Shown: in pieces, positions 35,461-47,400 of the stretch
Layout of the letters: the number at the start of each line of letters is the position of its first letter
How positions within the stretch are numbered: position 1 is the stretch's first letter
NCBI RefSeq assembly: GCF_040712315.1
Contig: NC_134015.1
Coordinates: 14,466,945-14,530,944, forward strand
DNA from: Castanea sativa
Lineage: Eukaryota > Streptophyta > Magnoliopsida > Fagales > Fagaceae
Length of the DNA stretch: 64,000 nt
Reading direction: 5' to 3'
Program-made: the position numbers and the translations under genes
The notes under the pieces: model-generated
Databases searched by the model: none
The model's input: the letters and a program-made list of their open reading frames with translations, nothing else
What the model was told of the DNA's origin: nothing

Positions 35461-35931
35461 TCACTTAGGCTTAATGGCTTTTCTATCCAACTTTCTTTTG
35501 GCCACGTTGTTGGGCTTCTTCCTCCTGTTGGGCTTCCAAAAAAATGAGCATCTATACAAGGATATTATTGTTTGTACATGTATGACCATACTCTTAGCTC
35601 CTGCAGCTATTGCGAGGTCCAATCCTGCTATTAAGGCTTCGTACTTTGCTTCGTTATTGGTTGTGAAAAAGTCCAGACAGATCATGCACTCGATCTTGTC
35701 TCCTTCTGGTGTGTGGAGTACTATGCCGGCTCCACCTGTGTGTCTGTTAGAGGATCCGTCTGTGTGGATACTCCACATGGAGCCAACTCCTTTACCGTCT
35801 TCGGGGGGAGCCAACTCCATGATCGCCTTCACCTTCTCCGGGTTGACCTCAATACCCCTTTGGGACTCCATAAACCCCAAGAATTTTCCTACGGCTACTC
35901 CGAACACGCATTTTCTTGGATTCAGTTTCAT
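35461..35931 (-). pseudogene. RT C-terminus fused in frame to RNase H by internal deletion
   Basis: The 156-aa frame starts as the reverse transcriptase thumb (MKLNPRKCVFGVAVGKFLG, GIEVNPEKVKAIMELAPP) and switches within a few residues to an RNase H domain (WSIHTDGSSN, GAGIVLHTPEGDKIE, TNNEAKYEALIAGLDLAI). A full element would have well over a hundred residues between them. A 12-bp direct repeat, GGAGCCAACTCC, at 35779-35790 and 35807-35818 marks the junction. The later DSQ-type catalytic Asp of RNase H is not seen, and the frame runs out into unrelated residues. Confidence 0.8.
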
Positions 35932-35961
35932 ATTGTAAGACCGAAGAGTGTTGAAAGTCTC

Positions 35962-36459
35962 CTAAAGGTCGCTCAAGTGGTCGGATTCTTGAACACTTTT
36001 TACTAGCATGTCGTCTACGTAAACTTGCACATTTCTCCCAATCTGGTACACGAACATCCTGTTCATCAATCTCTGATATGTAGCTCCCGCGTTCTTGAGT
36101 CCAAAGGGCAGTACTTTGTAGCAGAAGAGCCCCTGCCTTGTAACAAATGAGGTCTTCTCTTGGTCCAATTCATCCAACTTAATCTAGTTGTAACCGAAGA
36201 ACGCATCCATGAAGCTTAAAAGTTCATGTCTTGCAGTCGAGTCTACCAGGGTATCAATACGCGAGAGCGGGTAACTGTCCTTAGGGCAAGCCCTATTTAG
36301 ATCATTGAAGTCGACACACATTCTCCACTTTCCATTTGCTTTCTTTACCATTACCACGTTCGCCAACCAATCCAGATAGTGTACTTCCTGTATGAAATCT
36401 ACTTCCTGTAACTTCTGTACTTCCTCAGCTATGGCTCGGTCTCGTTCAGGGGCGAACAC
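35962..36459 (-). pseudogene. Reverse transcriptase fragments of the Ty3 element
   Basis: Two adjoining frames (36459-36184 and 36177-35962) hold ANVVMVKKANGKWRMCVDF, LNRACPKDSYPLSRID, then LPFGLKNAGATYQRLMN and the catalytic box VYVDDMLVKS. They are separated by an in-frame stop near 36180. Confidence 0.85.
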
Positions 36460-37064
36460 TCGCTTTTACTACCGGACGGGAGAGAATGAAGGTAACACAT
36501 TCAACCTGTGGACTATGACTGATGGGTCGATTCCCGGCATGTCTTCGTGACTCTAGGCAAATACGTCCTTATTTTCTTTTAGGAACGTTACGAGTGCCTG
36601 CTGTGCTGACTGGCTGGCCAAAGTACCAATCCTCGTGGCCCGTTCAGGCCTAGAGTCATCGAGGGGTACTTCTTCTAACTCTTCCACCGATTCTGTTACC
36701 GTCCGCTGCTCTTCGATGTACATCGTTTATAGGTGGTCGTCCATCTCCATCATGGCCACGTAGCATTCTCATGCGGCTACCTAATTTCCGCACAGCTCTT
36801 CAACTCCATATTTGGTAGGGACCTTGATCATCAAATGGTTTGTCGAGGTTACAGCCTTCCATGCATTGAGAGTAGGTCGCCCGAGGATAGCATTGTAGGC
36901 GGATAAGCAATCAACCACAAGAAAAACCACATCCTTAATGATCTGCTAGGGGTAATCTCCCACCATCACAGACAATGTGACAACGCCAAGGGGGTAGACC
37001 CTTGTCCTCCAAAGCCAACGAGTGGAGCGTTTGTCAAAACTAGTTGCTCTCTACTAATCTCCAT
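36460..37064 (-). other. Degenerate pol segment between protease and RT
   Basis: The position and base composition fit the protease-RT linker of the Ty3 element, but the reading frame is broken and I see no clear motif. Confidence 0.4.
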
Positions 37065-37340
37065 CTACTGGAATGTGGGGTAGTAGAGGATATCCGTCGA
37101 ACTTCCATTATCAACCAAAACTCGATGCATATTGTAGTCTCTTACTCGTATGCTAACAACAAGCGCGTCATCATGCAGATGATGAAGGCATCGTGCATCT
37201 TCTTCCGAAAACCCAATGTTCGGGCTATCAATTCGTACCATTTTTGGTGCCAAACCCGTCAGCTGGAAGTTCTGAACCATCCGCAAATAAGTTTTGCAAG
37301 CTTTTTTTGGACAATCTTGCAGCAGTGGTGCCCCTGACAA
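37065..37340 (-). pseudogene. Aspartic protease fragment of the Ty3 element
   Basis: The frame includes DDALVVSIRVRDYNMHRVLVDNGSSTDILYY; VDNGSS is the retropepsin active-site form usual in plant Tat/gypsy elements (in place of DTGAS). It lies directly downstream of gag on the minus strand. Confidence 0.75.
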
Positions 37341-37470
37341 TCATCCTTATGTCTCCTATCGATGGTTTGGGGCGCTCGTTCTCCTGTTGGGGGGCCTGGT
37401 CTCGTGGTGGATTTGTCTTTTCCTTGCTGACAAACCTTTGCAGCTTTCCCTGTTTGATAAGAGCCTCAAT

Positions 37471-37731
37471 CTATTGCTTCAGATCGTAGCAGTCAGCTGT
37501 ATCGTTGCCGTGATCACGATGGAAACGGCAATATTTATCCCTTGACCTTTTGTTAGGATCCCCTCTCAATTTTCCAGGGAAGGTCAGGGCTCCTTCATCC
37601 TTTATCTGAATTAGCACTTGGTTGATCGGAGTCGTCAAAGGAGTGAAGCTCGTGAATTTCCCCGTAGGTGGTTTGGAACGTCTGTCCTCCCTCCGTTCTC
37701 CAGTTCTGTCGCACAGTACGAACAGATGTGG
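37471..37731 (-). pseudogene. gag C-terminal fragment of the Ty3 element
   Basis: The frame contains DKYCRFHRDHGNDTADCYDLKQ, a single-knuckle zinc-binding gag tail found in plant Ty3 elements. It is cut off at about 37731 by an unrelated AT-rich repeat. Confidence 0.75.
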
Positions 37732-37732
37732 T

Positions 37733-38560
37733 AAAAAAAAAATTTTTTTATTCAACTTTTTCTCTCTCCTCTCTATATTTTATTCAGCTTTTTCTCTCTC
37801 TTCTCACAAATTCAACCCGTGTTGTCTCTATCTTTCTTCTTTAGATCAAATTCCCTCACCATCACCTCACCCTCACAGATCGAGCCGCCGCCATTGCCTC
37901 TGGTTTGAAGACTCCATCGCCGCAGATCTGAAGCCGCCATCGCCACCGCTGATCTAAAGCTCGCCTCTAGTTTTATTCAACTTTTTGATGCGCATCTCAA
38001 CCACACCGCCGATCTAAAGCTCGCCGATCTGAAGCTGCATCGTCCTCCACAGCTCTCACCGCCAATGGTTGGTTGAGTTTGATCATTGATTGATCTATTG
38101 GGATGGGGGTTTGTTGAAGATTTTGAGTTTTTTTTTTCCTCTTTTGTTGAGGTTTTTGGATTTGGAATTTGTTGGAGGAATCGGTGAATGAGGTTATAGT
38201 TTGTGGCAGTGGTTGTAGCAATGGTTGTTGGTTCTTGGGTGGTGGTGACTGCCACTGGGCTATGCATTTGTGTATTTGCTAGGTTTCGGGTAAATATATT
38301 ATTTTAATGTGTCGTAAACATTATTATAATGTATAGAATTGAAGAATAAAATATCTGATAAATGGGATATTGTAAAATGATGTGGTAAAATGAAAAAGTA
38401 GGCTTTTGGTGTGTTAAAATGATATTTTTATAAAATAGCTGATGATAATGCTATAAGGAGCAAATAAATAAGAAGTTGGAATAAGTTGTTTAAAAACTGA
38501 AAACATGTATTTAAATATATGTACCAAACAACCTCTAAACGTTACCTTTGGAATAAGTTG
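37733..38560. repeat. Unclassified repeat abutting the Ty3 remnant
   Basis: The left part has repeated 'gatctgaagc' and 'gatctaaagctcgcc' strings and a CT-rich leader; the right part is AT-rich and ends near 'accaaacaacctct'. The string 'gatgtggtaaaa' occurs at 37725-37736 and again at 38379-38390. It looks transposon-derived, but I cannot name the family or its ends. Confidence 0.4.
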
Positions 38561-38639
38561 GGAGGTGCAGACGTGCAGCGACAAAGCTAAAAGCTTTGGA
38601 GTGCGGAATTTAGTGTTAGAGCTAATAATCAAAGAAAAG

Positions 38640-38862
38640 TCTTTCAAGCGGGTGAAGGGTTGGAACTGATATGACAAGTCTTTTGACAAGTCTTTCAAGT
38701 GAGTGAATCACGGGTTACAGCTGATATGACAAGTCTTCTGACAAGTCTTTCAAGTGAGTGAATCACGGGTTACAGCTGATATGACAAGTCTTCTGACAAG
38801 TCTTTCAAGTGAGTGAATCACGGGTTGGAGCTGATATGACAAGTCTTTCAAGTAAGCGAGGG
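38640..38862 (+). repeat. 55-bp tandem repeat, about four units
   Basis: 'gatatgacaagtctt' begins at 38668, 38723, 38778 and 38833, an exact 55-bp period. Each unit carries 'tctttcaagtgagtgaatcacgggtt'. The outermost units are partial and more diverged. Confidence 0.92.
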
Positions 38863-39104
38863 TTGGTGATCAGATCAATGACCAAAAATATATTAACGCA
38901 AAAAGAATTGATGGAACAATATCATAACATAATAATAAAAAATAGTGAAAATTGAAAATATTATGAAGGTATTTATGAAATAATTTTTTCAATAATTGTA
39001 CAGTACTGAGAACTATTTGACCACTTAATTTAACAATTTCTTACCTGAGATGTGAGATAATAAGCTATTAATTATATGGATACAATTTATAAAATAATAT
39101 TGAT
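38863..39104. other. AT-rich spacer
   Basis: Nothing recognisable. Confidence 0.5.
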
Positions 39105-39107
39105 TCA

Positions 39108-39438
39108 GGCTTGGTTTGGATACAGCGTTTTCTGCGTCTGCGTCTGAGTCTTCTGTTTTTTTTTTTTTTTTCCTTCTTCTTCTGCTGCTGCAGCACGGGT
39201 CAGGGGACAAGGCTACTGTTCATGTTACTGTGCATGAATAGTAGCCGCATTTTGCTGACTTTCAGCACATTTGTGGGTCCCGTGTACTGTTCATGGGACC
39301 CACAAACTTCACTTTACAAAAAAATTTTATTAAAAATGGGTCCCACGGTACTATTCACACATTTAAAAATTATTTTGGTACAGTGTTTTCAGTTTTCAGT
39401 TTTCAATTTTCAGCAATAAGCCCTATCCAAACAGACCC
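39108..39438. mobile_element. Tourist-like MITE, copy 3
   Basis: 331 bp, ends GGCTTGGTTTGGATA and, read inward on the right, GGGTCTGTTTGGATA. It is flanked by TCA at 39105-39107 and 39439-39441. The interior is very close to copy 1 ('ggggacaaggctactgttcatg', 'gtgggtcccgtgtactgttcatggg'). Confidence 0.8.
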
Positions 39439-39595
39439 TCAATGTTGGTTTTCTTCTATAGGAGCAATTTGCGAGATCTCATCACGTATGATTTACTACA
39501 TTGGAGACTCCAAACAGATTAGCACGAATAGTTTGTTTCAAGTTTCAACCATAGTTAAAATTATTCAAATAGAAAGCAATAAAAATGCACACTAA

Positions 39596-39870
39596 TGATC
39601 CATTTAGATACTGCTTATTTTACTGAAAACTGAAAATTGAAAACACTATAGTAAAATAATTTTTAAATGTGTGAATAGTGTCGTGGGACCTATTTTTAAT
39701 GAAAGTTTTGTTGAAAAAAGAAATTTGTGGGTCCCGTGAACAATGACGAGACCCACTAAACAATGCATAATCACATAAAAAATGACTTTTAAAAAAAAAA
39801 AAAAAAACCAAAACAAAACAAAACGCCAAACATCAAATGCTAGGATTTTAAGCCGTATCCAAACGGGTAT
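39596..39870. mobile_element. Tourist-like MITE, copy 4 (opposite orientation)
   Basis: 275 bp, ends TGATCCATTTAGATACTGCTTA and, read inward on the right, ATACCCGTTTGGATACGGCTTA. It is flanked by TAA at 39593-39595 and 39871-39873. The interior is the inverted arrangement of copies 1 and 3 ('actgaaaactgaaaattgaaaacact', then 'gggtcccgtgaac'). Confidence 0.78.
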
Positions 39871-39873
39871 TAA

Positions 39874-41645
39874 TTTGATAACGAAATGGAAAGTTAATGA
39901 AAAATCTTTTTAATGGAAAAGGAAAAACCATTCCAATGATCCAATCTTATAGAAAATTATTAAAAGAAACAGCCACAACAATTTTTGCACAATTAGACGC
40001 TCTATTATAACTTCACCAAATGCCCGCTAATCTTCCAACCATAGTGGCCTTATAATCTCTGAAATCCTTCTCCGCAAACTTCCTCTACAAACATAATTGC
40101 ATAACTTCAAATGGTCATATCTCATTAATTTCAAATCTAATAAATTGGGTCAAATTTATATTCATTTTTAATCCTCATGTGTTTACATTCCAATTAAACA
40201 AGTTTCAATAAAAAATTTATTGTAATGCAAAAGATATGAACAAAATTACAAAAGATCATCAACCCATCATCTTTGCAGCCACTAAATCAAACTTGATACG
40301 TTTTGGAACTAAAGTTTGCCAACAAGTTTATTAACCCTAAAATCTTTGTCGACCTAGAGCCCAGAGACTCTCTCTAGAGTCTTTATACGTATTATTCTAT
40401 TCTGTTTCATTCCTTTCTAAACTCCCAAACAAAATGTAAACCCATTCTCTTCCCTCCGGCACTTTTAATAGTATCCATGTGCCATTTGAAATTTTAAGGT
40501 CGTTTTGCTTGAACAGGGTAGGCAAGGCACATACGCCAAATCACTTCTACGGTTCCCAAGCCATTGCGTAAGTCCTAAATTTTGTGGGATAAAGTCAAAA
40601 GAGTAAATAGAAAGGTAAAGGGATCTTGTATGCGACCCAAAATATCTTCCAATGGTGTTTCTATAATAGATAAGGTGGTAAGGATGTATACATGTTACAT
40701 GTACTTATTTATTTATTTTATGAAAGTTACATGTACTTATTGTTCTTGGTTAACTCATAATTTTTTATCTTTAATTTTTGTTTTTAGAATCTTGGTTAAT
40801 TCATAGAGTTGTGAGAAACCGCCGATATTTTAACGCATGTTTACATGGTACGTGAACACATCAAACCTATTTGACTTTTTCAAGTGATCAGAATATTATT
40901 CTAAAAAAAAAAAAAAAGGTGACGTGAATATAATGTAGCATTTAGTCACATATGCGTGTGTGTATATATATATATTATTTGATCAACTAATATTTAGTTT
41001 ATATTCTGGAACATGTCATATCACGATTCAATAGTTTAGGATTTTTCTAGATTGCCAACTTTTTCTGGAATTAATAAAATTGTTTTTGATTTATTTAAAA
41101 GAATGATGGAATCATGCATATTACTTTTGATAAATAGAAGATTTGGAACTATAGGTATTTTGATTTATAGTTTAGGTGATAACCTTTTTTCTATTGTTGC
41201 ATACATCTACTGAAAAACATGGAATAAGGCTGAGGCAATCGACGTACTATGCTTGAAATTTGTTGATGAGTCTGCTTTATTTTTAAAATATTAATTGGAT
41301 TTATTGTAATTTATACAGTTATTTCAAAAAAGCTATTATTTTCTCTATTTTTGAGTTATGAGAATGAATCACTATTTAACACCTGTTTTGGGTCATAATA
41401 GCTTTCTCTATTTTTCTCTATTCCATGATTTTCCTCCCTAGTTTAAAGATTCTCATATGAACATTTTACTGGAAAAAAAAAATTCCCATAGTGAGACATT
41501 TGAAAATACTTGCAAAAACCATTTATGAAACTGTAGGACTGCCTTGGGGATTTGACCCTACCTTGGAATCTTTAGGCGTGTATGTAATACAATAGCATGT
41601 TCTTGAGCAGTAAAAATATTCACAGTTCCATCTGAAATTACCTGG
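39874..41645. other. AT-rich intergenic DNA, no gene seen
   Basis: Only short chance frames such as 40582-40806. Nothing recognisable. Confidence 0.5.
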
Positions 41646-41649
41646 AACC

Positions 41650-44062
41650 TTTTTTTTTTTTTTGAGAAACAATAATACTTTTTAGAACACACACGAAAGT
41701 ATATATACTAGTGTTATAAGTTAGTTTATAAGACATTACATAACCAAAGTATCACTATAAAAGGGCTAACTCTTATAATAGTAGACTAGGTTTATAAACA
41801 AGGAACACTAGACACACATAACAAATGTGGGATAAACATCCCTATTTTTTTTTTTTTGAGAAACAATAATACTTATTAGAACACTGATGTCGTGAAAGCC
41901 TAAAGAAAACACACACGATATTCTCTTGATGGAACATAAACTAAATTGTTAGTTCCTGCTAGTGAACCTCAAATCCACGAGGGGTTTCCCAGAATCCACA
42001 AGGAGAAGAAAACTGGAATCCACCAGAGAAATAATTTGACAAAAATCCGTGTTTATTGATAATAGTCTGAAAACTGAATTGCCTTTGGAAGCTACAATGC
42101 GACTAAATAGTAAAAACAAAACCTAGGCAACTAAAAACCCTAAGGTGGCTACAAAAGCATATAAAACTCTAATTTGACTAAACAACATTAAAAACACCTA
42201 AAAAGAAGGAAATAAATAACCTAAACCTAAAATAACAAAAAGTACATAAAAATACTAAAATTAAATATTTACAAATATTAGAGAAATCATGTCCTGCATC
42301 AGACCCCTCTACTTGAAACAAATTCATCCTCAAGTTCATCTTTGAAATTTGAAGTCTTCCATTCCAAATAAACAAATACTTCGAATGCTTTAATAACTTG
42401 ATCTGGTTTTGAAACTTGAATCCTTCATAAAGTGTAGCATAAAATTTCTTCTTATCTACCTTCAATTTATTTACAACATCAATCAACAAAGGGTTGATAA
42501 TAAAATTAAAATTTTCTACCCCAAGAAAATCAGCATATTGTGTAGTCATCTTTAACAAATCAACTGAGACCTGAGGATTGTGAGTTGTGGATTCATCCTC
42601 ATATTTGACCTCAATTGAATCTTCCACAATGTTCTCAATAATTACCATTTCTTCATTCTTGTCATCGTCCACAATCAATTCAACCTTCGTTTCTTTGACC
42701 TCTTCATCAAATTTTTGACAGGTGGTATTTTCAATCTTCAATTCAATAACTTGTTGCAAGTCTTGATCTTTTTTAACCACTTCAAATTTTTCTTTAGTAA
42801 TAGGCTACTTCTTCTCAACCCTCAAACCCTTTCCTTTATTTGACATATGGACTTGGCTATGATAATTTTGATTTTGACCTTTCTTGTTTTGAACATATTG
42901 CTTTTCATATGAATATACATATTTATAATCGACGCTTGTATAATCTAGTATATTATAATAGTCATTAGGAAACCATAATTCAACTAATACTTTTTTTCAT
43001 TCTTTGCCAAGAGCAGATTGGATGCTTACCTCGCCGCTTTCTATTGATTTGAATCTCTTTCCACCATTCCTCTGCTTCATCGTCCAATTTATTAGATGCA
43101 AGCTGTACTTTTTTTTCATCATAAATCTTCCATAAATTAAAATACTCTTTCAAATAAAGAAGCTAGTTGATAAAATCCATCTTACACATATCTCCATCAA
43201 AGAATCGAATTTCTTGTAGTTAGGAGTGCGTCTTTGAATATATTGGTCATTGTTTTTGTGAGATGATTTCCTAGCAAGAGGAGTAGCAATCTTTTGCATG
43301 ATTTCACCTATAATTTGTTGACTCTTTTCACAAAATTGGTGATTCTCATCACGAAAATTAAGGAACCCAGCCCTAGTGAGGACTATGTTGTCAATGTTGT
43401 TGCTGCCCTCGTTGTTGTGGTGGTCACCGTCTCGCTGGATAGCCATCGAACCAGGGTAAGTCAAGGCTCTGATACCACGGAAGCCTAAAGAAAGCACACA
43501 CAATGCTCTCTTGATGGAAAGGAAACTAAACTGTTAGTTCCTAGTAGTAAACCTCGAATCCACGAGGGGTTTTCCTAAATCCAGAAGCAGAAGAAAACTG
43601 GAATCCACCAGTTAAATAATTTGACAAAAGTCTATGTTTATTGATAATAGTTTGAAAACTGAATTACCTTTGGAAGTTACAATGCGTTTAAATAGTAAAA
43701 ACAAAACCTAAGGCAACTAGAAACCCTAAGGCGACTATGAAGGCATATAAAACCCTAATTTGACTAAATAACATTAAAAACACCTAAAAAGAAGGAAATA
43801 AATAACCTAAACCTTAAATAACAAAAATTACATAAAAATACTAAAATTAAATATTTACAAAAATTAGAGAAATCGTGTCCTACATCAAACAGACACGAAA
43901 GTATATAAACTAGTGTTTTAAACCAGTTTATAAGATATTACATAATCAGAGTACCACTATAAAATGGCCTAATTTTTGTAGTAGTAGACTGAGTTTATAA
44001 ACAAGGAACACTAGATAGACACAACCTTCTATGGCATAAAATGTAACACTTTGGGTTGTGCT
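41650..44062 (+). repeat. ~200-bp tandem duplication interrupted by an LTR element
   Basis: Copy 1 is about 41650-41847. Copy 2 is split: 41848-41884 and 43888-44062. Both contain 'gagaaacaataatact', 'acacgaaagtatata', 'agtttataaga.attacataa', 'agtagact.ggtttataaacaaggaacactaga'. The LTR element sits within copy 2. Confidence 0.85.
41885..43887 (-). mobile_element. Non-autonomous LTR retroelement with gag remnant only
   Basis: A 2003-bp element. Direct LTRs of 417 bp (41885-42301) and 418 bp (43470-43887) begin TGAT and end ATCA. On the minus strand, TGGTATCAGAGCC at the inner edge of the right LTR fits an initiator-tRNA-Met primer site, and the purine-rich AGAGGGG just before the left LTR fits the polypurine tract. 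The 1168-bp interior has a gag-like stretch (CKMDFIN, YFNLWKIYDEKKVQLASNKL, DDEAEEWWKEIQ), then a Lys/Glu-rich frame (42780-42178). No protease, RT or integrase is present, so movement would need another element's enzymes. Flanks are AACAC and AACAG, a 5-bp target duplication with one change. Confidence 0.88.
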
Positions 44063-44426
44063 AGTGTGTAGCCACAATATGGGATAAATTCAATCAGATT
44101 GAATAAGGAATAGGGAAGATATTGATTGATTTCTTACAAAAACACTGATTTTTTTTTTTCTAGAGCATGCGAAGGGGCAATGTTAAAAGGCAAATGAATA
44201 AGAGATAGCTCAATATGAACCAAGGGGATGTTGCATTCATTAAAGGTGTGGTCTAAGGTTTCATCTTATTTTAGCACATGTAAACATAAGAAAATTTCTG
44301 AACTGCCTCAATTTGGGGTTTGATAAAGAAAATGCAATTTGACATATGATCCCATCAGTTGGCCATCAAACTTAAATAGCTTGAGCAATGAACTTAAACT
44401 CCGCACAAAAGTGTTAAGGCAATGCT
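44063..44426. other. Downstream region of the receptor kinase
   Basis: Likely includes the 3' untranslated region of the minus-strand kinase gene. No other gene seen. Confidence 0.5.
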
Positions 44427-47400
44427 TCAAGATCCTATAAAACTCCTTTTAATCTCTTGCAACTTGGATAAGGCTTCTCTCATAGTAAAACGTTCTTTTG
44501 ATGAATGAGCAGCACAAGATAATCCAACTCCCACCATTGCAGCCACACACTCCTCACTTCTTAAAGTAATGTTGTTGTTGTTGTTGTTGTTGCTGCTGCT
44601 GCTGCTGCTTTCTCCGCCAATAGAACAACTAGTACTGCTGCTTCGTGTTACAGATTCATAATCCTTGAAAAGCCTTGGATCAGCAATATCCAAGATTTTA
44701 CTCTCGTGCACTTCAGAGATGAACTTGTTTAGGCTTAAACCTTCCTGGAACATCCTATCTGTGGGCTTCTTGGCAATGATCATCTCAAGCAGCAGTATTC
44801 CAAAGCTATAGACATCCCCACTGGTTGAAGCCTTTCCGCCCAAGCCATACTCTACAAAAGAATTCAGGATATTAGGATCAAGAATTCCCAACCAGAAATT
44901 ATTAAAAGCTTAAGGAACTATGCAGGAAACATAGTGTTAAATATTCCTATTTCTTCCATTCAAATATGTTCTTTGGGTTAAATGTAGCAAGAGAAGTAGA
45001 CTGGAAACATGTTCGGAACTTGAAATTAGTTGGGCTGGTACTATGATAAATTACCATTTGTCCTAAAAGCTTAATCCATTAGGAAATGATGAATTTAATC
45101 ACAAGTTTCATTCAAGTTTCATACTATAAGATTTACATACCTGGAGCAATGTAACCAATTGAGCCTTTTAGACCAATTGTGCTGCTTTCATTCTGTGATG
45201 AATTATGGGAGAGAAACCTTGCTAACCCAAAATCTCCAACATGAGCAGTCATATCTTCGTCCAAAAGCACATTTCCGGGTTTCAAATCGCAATGGACTAC
45301 TGGTGGATCACAATCATGATGTAGGTAATCTAAGGCAGTAGCTACATCAATGGAAATATTCAGTCTCTGGGTTAATGTCAGAGTTGATCCACATTCAACA
45401 TCCTCTGGATACAACCACTTATCCAAGTTACCGTTAGACATGAATTTCATAGCCAAAGCCTTGAATGCAGCTCCTGTGTGATCAATGCTAGAGCAAGAAG
45501 TGATCACCTTAACAAGGTTCCGATGGCGGATGTTTCTTAGAGCTTCACATTCTGCATCAAAACTCTTGGAAGCTTTACTTTGTGTCAAGTCTAGAACCTT
45601 CACTGCAACTGTGGTCTGGGTTCCATTCTCACCAGTACTGAAAACAGCTCTATAAACAGACCCAAACGCTCCCTTCCCTAACAAATTTTCTGTGGCAAAA
45701 CCATTTGTACCAAGCTGGATTTCTGAGTAAGATAGCCTTGGGGGTAAACCCTTGACTACAGATGAGGAAGTTCCATTGTTTCTTATCTTGCTCTTCTTTT
45801 TGGTGATTAGTGCCCACACTAAACACAATGCACAGACAAGCAAAATGATAGCAGAAATTGGAATAGTGACTTCGAGTACTAAATGAGAATTTGACTTCTT
45901 TTTTGTGACACAGGTATTGACTCTTAGCTTTTCGGCAGCATCATGGTCAAATGCACAGAGCCTGGAGTTTCCCTGGAGAGAATCCCATCTGGTTTTTGCA
46001 AAGACACCATTTTTCGGTACATCTCCTTCAAAGCTGTTGAAAGACAAATTTAACGTCTCCAAAACATGAAGGTTCTGCAACTCTTTGGGGATTAGGCCTG
46101 AGAGATTGTTGGAAGAAAGATCCAAGCTCTCCAGTGCCGCTAGATATTCCAGCGACTTCGGTAATGAGCCAGTTATCTTATTTCTTGCAATGTTGAGCCT
46201 GCGCAAACTTGAGTATCTCTCAGTTATTGCAGGAATATATCCGGATAGCTGGTTTCCAGAAATGTCCATGATTTCACGCTGTCTCAAATGGCCAAATTCG
46301 TAGGGCAGAGAACCGCTTAAAGTGTTATTCGCCAATATCAAAAATTTTAGCTGGGGAAGCTCAAAAATTTGCTTTGGAATGCTTCCATTGACCGCTGTCC
46401 CAGCTAGAACAAGTTTCTCTAACAGCTGGCATGTAGCTATACTCATGGGAATTCTACCAGATAACTGGTTATTTCCCATATAGAGCTCATATAGTTGTGT
46501 GAGATTGCTAAAGATGTCAGGAATTTCTCCGGAGAAGAGGTTTTCATGCACCTGAAGTATTTGTAGTTTCTGAAGCTTTCCAATGGACTTTGGTATTTGG
46601 CCTCTGAAAGAATTTTGTTGAATTGATAAGGCTACAAGGTTTTGGTACCTCTCAAATCCTTGAGGGAAGCTACCGGTCAACAAATTATCATCAATACAAA
46701 ATTGTTGGAGATTGAATGAGAGATTTGCAACCGAACTGGGAAGCTCACCAGCTAATTGGTTGGAATTGAGAAAGATGTACTCTAACTTGGTACATTTTGT
46801 AAGGGAATCAAATACTTGAAAATTCTGCTCTGTTGTAGAAGATAATTTGTTTCGGCCAAGAATTAATTTGGCAAGATTTTTCAAGTTACCAAGTAAAGGA
46901 ATAGGTCCAGTGAAATTATTTGAGGGGAGATCAAGGAATTCAATATGTGAAGCATTGGATAAAGAACTTGGTATTGGCCCTTCCAAACTATTGCGCCCCA
47001 GGTGGAGTTCCCTTATGTTGGGAAGGGTAAGACCTATATTGGATGGCAGCTTTCCAACAAGCCTGTTTTGTGTGAGAGATAAGTACTCCAAGGAGGATAT
47101 GTTGAAAATCGAAAAGGGTATCTCACCACTTAATTGATTCTCCGAGAGTTGAAGCATGACAAGATTTTGGAGACGACCCAACTCATTTGGAATTTTGCCA
47201 GATATGTTGGTTCTTGCTATGCTGAGATTGGTGATAGTGGAGAGATTGCCAAAAGTAGAGGGGATTGCACCGGTAAGATTGTTCATGGACACATCAAGGA
47301 TTTTCAGTCTAGGAAGTTGGCCTAGTTCACTAGGAAGGAGACCGGTAAGTTTGCTGTTCTCAAAACTCATCTGTTCAAGCATAAGACAATCAGATAGACT

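Larger units (their letters stand above)
33641..37732 (-). mobile_element. Ty3-type LTR retrotransposon remnant, Tat-like lineage
   Basis: In minus-strand order the remnant holds the gag C-terminus (about 37731-37471), protease (37340-37065), reverse transcriptase (36459-35962) and a fused RT end/RNase H (35931-35461), then about 1.8 kb of non-coding, higher-GC DNA that is probably 3' untranslated region and LTR. The RNase H (DGSSN, NNEAKYEALIAGL) is the extra type placed after pol in plant Tat-lineage elements. The original RNase H and integrase are missing. Borders are approximate; I could not define LTR ends. Stops and deletions make it non-functional. Confidence 0.8.

Noticed and set aside
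35219..35938. 239-codon plus-strand frame
   Set aside because: Opposite strand of the Ty3 RNase H/RT sequence and LTR-like DNA; no recognisable domain.
42178..42300. Hydrophobic C-terminal end of the acidic retroelement frame
   Set aside because: It is translation into the left LTR, not a real membrane domain.
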